From contig NZ_CP017042.1 of assembly GCF_001717585.1 (NCBI RefSeq), positions 657,501 through 721,500 of the forward strand: DNA of 64,000 bases, read 5' to 3'. Every line of letters starts with the position of its first letter. The stretch's first letter is position 1. The position numbers and the translations under genes were made by a program. Shown here piece after piece: positions 59,791 to 64,000 of the stretch. The notes below the pieces were generated by a model, which saw only the letters and a program-made list of their open reading frames with translations, had not been told where the DNA came from and ran no database searches. This stretch comes from Selenomonas sp. oral taxon 920. GTDB taxonomy: Bacteria > Bacillota > Negativicutes > Selenomonadales > Selenomonadaceae.

Positions 59791-60801
59791 ATGCGCGAAA
59801 ATCGTGTAAATGAGCTGACGAAGAAGATCATCGCGGGCTATCGTGTCAGCCGCACGGACGACCGTTCCGTCTTTATGGATACGCCGGTTGAGGAACTCGG
59901 CGAGGGAGCATATCGCCTCCAAAAGCATTTCTGCGGCAATCATATCGACCTGTGCACGATCGTCAACGGGCGCAGCGGACGCTGTGGGGAGGACTGCAAA
60001 TACTGTGCACAGGCGGGGCGGCATAAGACAGGTGTTGATACCTATAACTTTATGGCACAGGCGGATCTGATCGCGCACGCAAAGGCAAACCAGGACGCGG
60101 GTGCAAACCGTTTCTCCATCGTCACATCGGGCGGTGCGCTCTCGGGCATGGAGTTTGAGCAGGCACTTGAGGCGTACAAGGAGATGCGTCGCACGCTTTC
60201 CATCGATCTCTGTGCCTCGCACGGGCTCCTCACGCGCAGTCAGTTTCGCCGCCTGCACGAGGCAGGTGTGACGAGTTATCACCATAACATCGAGACATCG
60301 GAGCGCTACTTTCCCGAGATCTGCACGACGCACAGCTACGCCGACCGCATTCGCACGATCAAGGCGGCACAGGCAGAGGGGCTCTGCGTCTGCTCAGGCG
60401 GCATCATCGGCATGGGGGAGACGTGGGAGGATCGCTTCGACATGGCGTTTGCTCTGCAGGAACTCGGCATCGAGTCCATCCCGCTCAACTCTCTGATGGC
60501 GATCCCGGGGACGCCGCTCGAACATCTCGCGCCGCTCTCGGGTGAGGATATCCTCAGGACGATTGCGATCTTCCGCTTCATCAATCCGACCGCGAATATT
60601 CGCCTTGGCGCGGGGCGCAAGCTTCTTCCCGAGAATGGGGCGACGGCGTTCCGCGCCGGTGCATCCGCGTCTATCACGGGAAATATGCTCACGACATCGG
60701 GCACGACCATCGCCGAGGATATGGAGCTCATCCGAGAGATGGGGTTCACCAACCGTGATGAGGATTGCCGCGTGTCATCGGGTGCGTGCGGCGCACGTTG
60801 A
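59791..60801 (+). CDS. bioB: biotin synthase
   Basis: 336 residues. Radical-SAM cluster C65-x3-C69-x2-C72 (CGEDCKYCAQ), YHHNIETSERYFPEICTTHSY, GGIIGMGET and PLNSLMAIPGTPL are BioB signatures, and NPTANIRLGAGRK holds the conserved Arg of the second (2Fe-2S) site. It inserts sulfur into dethiobiotin, the last step of biotin synthesis. No other bio genes are visible here. ATG follows a T7 tract with an AAGGCAGG ribosome site 9-13 bases upstream. Confidence 0.96.
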   Translation: MRENRVNELTKKIIAGYRVSRTDDRSVFMDTPVEELGEGAYRLQKHFCGNHIDLCTIVNGRSGRCGEDCKYCAQAGRHKTGVDTYNFMAQADLIAHAKANQDAGANRFSIVTSGGALSGMEFEQALEAYKEMRRTLSIDLCASHGLLTRSQFRRLHEAGVTSYHHNIETSERYFPEICTTHSYADRIRTIKAAQAEGLCVCSGGIIGMGETWEDRFDMAFALQELGIESIPLNSLMAIPGTPLEHLAPLSGEDILRTIAIFRFINPTANIRLGAGRKLLPENGATAFRAGASASITGNMLTTSGTTIAEDMELIREMGFTNRDEDCRVSSGACGAR

Positions 60802-60826
60802 TATTGATTCCTACAACATTCATATA

Positions 60827-60875
60827 AAAGAGAAACAGCTCTGCGAAGTTTTGCTTCGCAGAGCTGTTTCTCTTT
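60827..60875. terminator. bidirectional terminator between bioB and the Crp-type gene
   Basis: A perfect 22-bp stem (AAAGAGAAACAGCTCTGC... with its complement) around a TTTTG loop, far longer than usual. Confidence 0.9.
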
Positions 60876-60915
60876 CGTCCTCACCACTGCTTGTGATGGA
60901 AGGAATGCTTCGTCC

Positions 60916-61611
60916 TTACAGATACTCCTCAAACCTCTCCATATCGAGAATCTGTATGCTTCGTCCCGTTGCCTCGATGATGCCCTCGCGCTGCATCGCG
61001 CTCAGTTCGCGCGAGAGGGAGGGGCGGCTGACGGCGAGATAGGCAGCGATAAACTCACGGCTTGCCGTGAGCGTGACCCGCCCCTTTTCGTCGATGTGGG
61101 GGAAGAGATAGCGGACAATTTTCTCACGCAGCGTTCCGCTCGCGAGAATCTTGAGCTTCGTATGCATCCCATACGCCTTGCCGGCAAAGATCTTCATGAG
61201 GTTTCGCTGCACGATGAGCGCACTGCGGCGCGGCGCTTCTCCTACATCCAGCGTGAAGAGATGGCTCGAAACTTCGAGCAGCTTGACCTTTGTCACGGCG
61301 CGGACATACATATCGTACGGACGGCGCAGCACCTCGTAGACTTCGCCGAACATATCGCCCGGACGGTCAATCTCCGAGATGAAGATCTGCCGTCCCGAAT
61401 ACGTGTCCTTGAGGATGTGCACCTCCCCCTCGAGCAGAATGTAGAGCGAGTGCGGCATCTCCCCGTCGTGGAAGATGACTGCGCCCTTTGGATACGTTCG
61501 CAGTGCTACATCGCTTGAGGCGAGCAGTTCCGCCACATCTTCCTCATTCATCCCCTGCGCAAGGGAGGTCTGTGCGAGGATCTGGGCAGCAGTTTCCTTT
61601 TCGTTTATCAT
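60916..61611 (-). CDS. Crp/Fnr-family transcription regulator
   Basis: 231 residues. A sensor domain (GAVIFHDGEMPHSLYILLEGEVHIL, ISEIDRPGDMFGEV) and a C-terminal winged HTH (LTASREFIAAYLAVSRPSLSRELSAMQREGIIE). No cysteine cluster, so it is not an oxygen-type Fnr like the gene at 39876. It resembles the Crp-like regulators of Firmicutes that sense small ligands. It lies downstream of the two tRNA genes on the same strand. Target genes unknown. Confidence 0.82.
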   Translation of the reverse strand: MINEKETAAQILAQTSLAQGMNEEDVAELLASSDVALRTYPKGAVIFHDGEMPHSLYILLEGEVHILKDTYSGRQIFISEIDRPGDMFGEVYEVLRRPYDMYVRAVTKVKLLEVSSHLFTLDVGEAPRRSALIVQRNLMKIFAGKAYGMHTKLKILASGTLREKIVRYLFPHIDEKGRVTLTASREFIAAYLAVSRPSLSRELSAMQREGIIEATGRSIQILDMERFEEYL

Positions 61612-61632
61612 GTGAATGCTCCTATATATACC

Positions 61633-61655
61633 AAAAAACCGCCCCCGCGGGACGG
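61633..61655 (-). terminator. terminator after tRNA-Val(CAC)
   Basis: On the minus strand CCGTCCC pairs with GGGGCGG around GCG, then TTTTTT. Confidence 0.75.
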
Positions 61656-61666
61656 CGTGATATACA

Positions 61667-61742
61667 TGGTGCTCACTGAGGGATTCGAACCCCCGACCCC
61701 CTCCATGTGACGGAGATGCTCTACCAACTGAGCTAAGTGAGC
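61667..61742 (-). tRNA. tRNA-Val (anticodon CAC)
   Basis: On the minus strand GCTCACT/AGTGAGC acceptor arms, D-arm GCTC...GAGC, anticodon stem TCTCC/GGAGG with loop GTCACAT (anticodon CAC), T-arm with GGTTCGAATCC, and an encoded CCA end (61667-61669). 76 bases. The loop starts with G at position 32, which is uncommon. Confidence 0.9.
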
Positions 61743-61750
61743 CTGAGATG

Positions 61751-61773
61751 AAAAAATCCGCACGACTGCGGAT
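61751..61773 (-). terminator. terminator between the two valine tRNAs
   Basis: ATCCGC pairs with GCGGAT; on the minus strand TTTTTT follows. Confidence 0.75.
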
Positions 61774-61784
61774 GAGAGAACAAA

Positions 61785-61861
61785 TGGTGGGGTTAACAAG
61801 ATTCGAACTTGTGACCTCCTCGATGTCAACGAGACACTCTAACCAACTGAGCTATAACCCC
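61785..61861 (-). tRNA. tRNA-Val (anticodon GAC)
   Basis: On the minus strand GGGGTTA/TAACCCC acceptor arms, D-arm with GTTGGTTAG, anticodon stem TCTCG/CGAGG with loop TTGACAT (anticodon GAC), T-arm TTCGAAT, and an encoded CCA end. 77 bases. Confidence 0.93.
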
Positions 61862-61895
61862 ATTTGCTGCCGTTCATGTCCAAACGACAAAATGA

Positions 61896-61924
61896 ATTAT
61901 AACAATGGATAGAGATTCTGTCAA
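61896..61924 (-). promoter_or_regulatory. promoter of the tRNA genes
   Basis: Minus strand TTGACA, 17-base spacer, TATAAT: both boxes perfect, as expected for a strong stable-RNA promoter. Confidence 0.9.
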
Positions 61925-62003
61925 GGAATATTTTTGAAACGAAAAACGCGGAGGGAGCATACTTCTGCGCTGCGGCCGATAAAAGACATATATAAAATTT
62001 TGA

Positions 62004-62032
62004 TTGACAAGAGATCTTGTAAACCATATAAT
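62004..62032 (+). promoter_or_regulatory. promoter of the M20 amidohydrolase gene
   Basis: TTGACA, 17-base spacer, TATAAT, both perfect. It is divergent from the tRNA promoter, about 80 bases away. Confidence 0.9.
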
Positions 62033-62078
62033 GCAGATATTGCATAGCAGATATATATGAAATTGAAAGCGTGGAACT

Positions 62079-63221
62079 ATGGAAAGTGTCGAACAGATCA
62101 AAGAGTACATTGCAGCAGAATTTCAATGGTTTCATCGTCATCCGGAACTTTCCTATGAAGAAGTGGAGACGACGAAGCGCATTCGGACATCTTTGGAGCG
62201 CGCGGGGATTCGTATTCTGGATCTTTCTCTGAAGACGGGGCTTGTCGCGGAGGTGGGCGCGGGGGAGACAGTTGTTGCGCTGCGCAGTGATATTGACGCG
62301 CTGCCCATCGAGGAACAGACCAATCTGCCGTATCGTTCGGAGAACGCGGGTCGGATGCACGCCTGCGGTCACGACTTTCACATCTCCTCGGTGCTCGGAG
62401 CGGCACTTTTGCTTAAACAGCGTGAGGCGGAGCTCACAGGGCGTGTGCGGCTCTTCTTTCAGCCGGCAGAGGAGGCACCGGGCGGCGCGAAGGTACTCAT
62501 TGAAGCGGGAGCATTGCAGGATGTCGCGGCAATCTTTGGGCTGCACGCATCTCCTCTCCTTGAGGTCGGTACGGTCGGGATTTCAGAGGGGGCAGTCATG
62601 GCGGCAGTGGATCGCTTCGTGTTCCGCTTCCGCGGCAGGGGGGCACATGCCGCTCATCCCGAGGCAGGTGTGGATCCGATCCCGCTCACGGCGGCGTTTG
62701 TGCAATCGGTACAGACGGTCATTGCACGCAACCTCAGTCCGTTTTCGGCAGGGCTTGTGAGCGTCACACACATCACGGCGGGGAATACATGGAATGTCAT
62801 TCCTGCTGAGGCACTTGTCGAGGGCACAACGCGCAGCATGGATGTACAGGATCGTGCGCTGATCCGTACGCGTGTCTGTGCATTGGCGGAGCAGTTGGCA
62901 GCAGCATACGGTGCTGCCGTGGAGACGGAATGGTATGAAGGGCCTCCGGCAACGGTCAACGATGGCTTTTGGGCATCCTTTGCCGAGGAGACGGCAAAGG
63001 GGTGTGCACTGCACGTTGTTCCCGCGCCCAAGTCTTTGACCGGTGAGGACTTCGCCTTCTATCAGGAGAGAGTACCGGGGGTGTTCGTTCTCGTCGGTAC
63101 AGGGCTTGCACCTGCTCTCCACAATCCGGGCTTTCGCGTCGACCCGCGTGCACTTGCGCCGACAGCGGACTATCTGGCGCAGCTTGTGTGCACGGCGCTC
63201 AGCAAGGTGAAGGGGTGCTGA
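62079..63221 (+). CDS. M20-family amidohydrolase
   Basis: 380 residues. HRHPELSYEEVETTKRI at the start, metal ligands in MHACGHDFH (C96, H98), FFQPAEEAPGGAK (tandem Glu) and GEDFAFY near the end are the M20 amidohydrolase motifs. HAAHPEAGVDPIPL is the dimerisation-domain signature. Relatives cleave N-acyl amino acids (hippurate, IAA-amino acids or N-acetyl-diaminopimelate). The exact substrate is not shown. The ribosome site (GAAAG) is weak. Confidence 0.9.
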   Translation: MESVEQIKEYIAAEFQWFHRHPELSYEEVETTKRIRTSLERAGIRILDLSLKTGLVAEVGAGETVVALRSDIDALPIEEQTNLPYRSENAGRMHACGHDFHISSVLGAALLLKQREAELTGRVRLFFQPAEEAPGGAKVLIEAGALQDVAAIFGLHASPLLEVGTVGISEGAVMAAVDRFVFRFRGRGAHAAHPEAGVDPIPLTAAFVQSVQTVIARNLSPFSAGLVSVTHITAGNTWNVIPAEALVEGTTRSMDVQDRALIRTRVCALAEQLAAAYGAAVETEWYEGPPATVNDGFWASFAEETAKGCALHVVPAPKSLTGEDFAFYQERVPGVFVLVGTGLAPALHNPGFRVDPRALAPTADYLAQLVCTALSKVKGC

Positions 63222-63273
63222 CCGAATTTATGGATGGGATGACGCAGTGTCAGAAATGTGACTATCGATAAAT

Positions 63274-63301
63274 AAAAACCGCGGCAGCTGCCGCGGTTTT
63301 T
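63274..63301. terminator. bidirectional terminator between the M20 and aldolase genes
   Basis: AAAAACCGCGGCAG and CTGCCGCGGTTTTT form one long palindrome at 63274-63301. Confidence 0.9.
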
Positions 63302-63316
63302 CATATGTTTGAGATG

Positions 63317-64000
63317 TTATGCTTTTCCCGTACTGCCGAGGACATCCATTTTCTGCATGACGTACGCCTGAACCTCTTTCATGCCTTGTGCAGCATATTT
63401 CTTTGGGTCAAAGGCGTCCGGATGTTCCTGCATATATGCCTTGATGCCACGCGTGAAGGCGATGCGCAGGTCCGTTGCGTAGTTGACCTTGCAGATGCCG
63501 CGGCTAATGCAGTCACGAACCTGCTCATCGGGAACGCCGGAAGTTCCGTGCATGACGAGAGGGATATCAACAACGGAACGAATGGCGCTCAGGCAATCCA
63601 CATTGACGCAGGGCGTTCCCTTGTAGACGCCGTGTGAGGTGCCGATACCGACGGCAAGAAAATCTACGTTTGTGCGTTTGACGAACTCTGCGGCTTCGTC
63701 AGGATCTGTGTATGGACTGCCGTCCTCATTTTCGAGATCGTCCTCTTTTCCGCCAACCTTTCCAAGTTCTCCCTCTACGGGAATATTTCCGGGGTGGCAG
63801 GCATCCGTTACAGTTTTTGTAAGTGCAATATTGTCAGCAAAGGGGAGCTTTGAGCCGTCGATCATGATGGAGGTGTAGCCGGCGCGATAGGCCTGCATTG
63901 CCATATTGAGGCTGTCGCCATGATCTAAATGCATCACGACAGGAATTTTTGTCCGTTCGGCAGCTGCACGTACATTTGCAAGATAGTAATCCAGCCCCGC
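63317..64000 (-). CDS. fba: class II fructose-bisphosphate aldolase (5' end beyond the window)
   Basis: Partial: 227 codons from the right edge to the stop at 63317-63319; the frame continues past 64000. Zinc motif MHLDHGDS, catalytic IDGSKLPFADNI, EGELGKVGGKEDD, and the phosphate-binding MHGTSGVPDEQVRDCISRGICKVNYATDL are all present. It splits fructose-1,6-bisphosphate in glycolysis. The visible part covers roughly the C-terminal two-thirds of a usual 300-residue enzyme. Confidence 0.93.
   Translation of the reverse strand, partial: AGLDYYLANVRAAAERTKIPVVMHLDHGDSLNMAMQAYRAGYTSIMIDGSKLPFADNIALTKTVTDACHPGNIPVEGELGKVGGKEDDLENEDGSPYTDPDEAAEFVKRTNVDFLAVGIGTSHGVYKGTPCVNVDCLSAIRSVVDIPLVMHGTSGVPDEQVRDCISRGICKVNYATDLRIAFTRGIKAYMQEHPDAFDPKKYAAQGMKEVQAYVMQKMDVLGSTGKA

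Overview
The window looks like a Negativicutes chromosome, most likely Selenomonas or a close relative. It carries a resident podovirus-type prophage (about 1-32450) followed by host chromosome (about 32660-64000). The taxonomic call is an inference. It rests on the overall flavour of the proteins, strong AGGAGG ribosome sites, frequent GTG/TTG starts, sigma-A type promoters, and the mix of amino-acid, nitrate and biotin genes. The left end of the prophage lies outside the window. No integrase, DNA polymerase or phage RNA polymerase is visible here.

Prophage, all on the + strand. 1-3700 holds small early genes: a truncated ORF, a membrane peptide, a DNA-methylase-like protein, SSB flanked by two paralogous unknown genes, and a possible late regulator. 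3832-10501 is packaging and head: a small HExxH protein, small and large terminase, portal, a Bbp19-like protein, scaffold, capsid and a Bbp16-like cement protein. 10571-26226 is a T7-like tail and ejectosome: gp11- and gp12-like tail tube proteins, a gp13-like protein, a gp14-like protein, a gp15-like protein with an embedded NlpC/P60 peptidase, and a 3140-residue giant that joins a gp16-like role to ADP-ribosyltransferase-like and HEMAH metallopeptidase domains of the polyvalent type. 26238-28750 is the fibre region. The fibre gene is broken by a -1 frame change at a G6 run, and a second paralogous receptor-type gene follows behind two mutually exclusive hairpins. 28817-30519 is lysis: holin, amidase and a spanin-like protein. 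30594-32446 is a separately promoted four-gene cassette ending in a zinc-ribbon plus HTH protein, the best candidate for a lysogenically expressed moron or undescribed system.

Host chromosome. Alanine cluster on the minus strand: alr, an APC permease and ald. Next come a ThrE-type exporter and narK, which is divergent from a Bacillus-type Fnr with a C-terminal cysteine cluster; a perfect TGTGA-N6-TCACA site sits at about -41.5 of the narK promoter. YigZ and a secreted protein, an AAT-type permease, a soluble FIST-domain chemoreceptor, a TauE/SafE exporter, and leuS with an HD-GYP protein whose HD histidine is replaced follow. Then comes a six-gene run: uvrB, uvrA, an AEC transporter, a metallophosphoesterase, a GT41 (OGT-like) glycosyltransferase and a methyltransferase-like protein. 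bioB has its promoter nested inside the terminator of that run. The window ends with a Crp-family regulator, two valine tRNAs with different anticodons, an M20 amidohydrolase and the 3' part of a class II fructose-bisphosphate aldolase gene.

All family calls come from reading motifs by eye. No database search was run.
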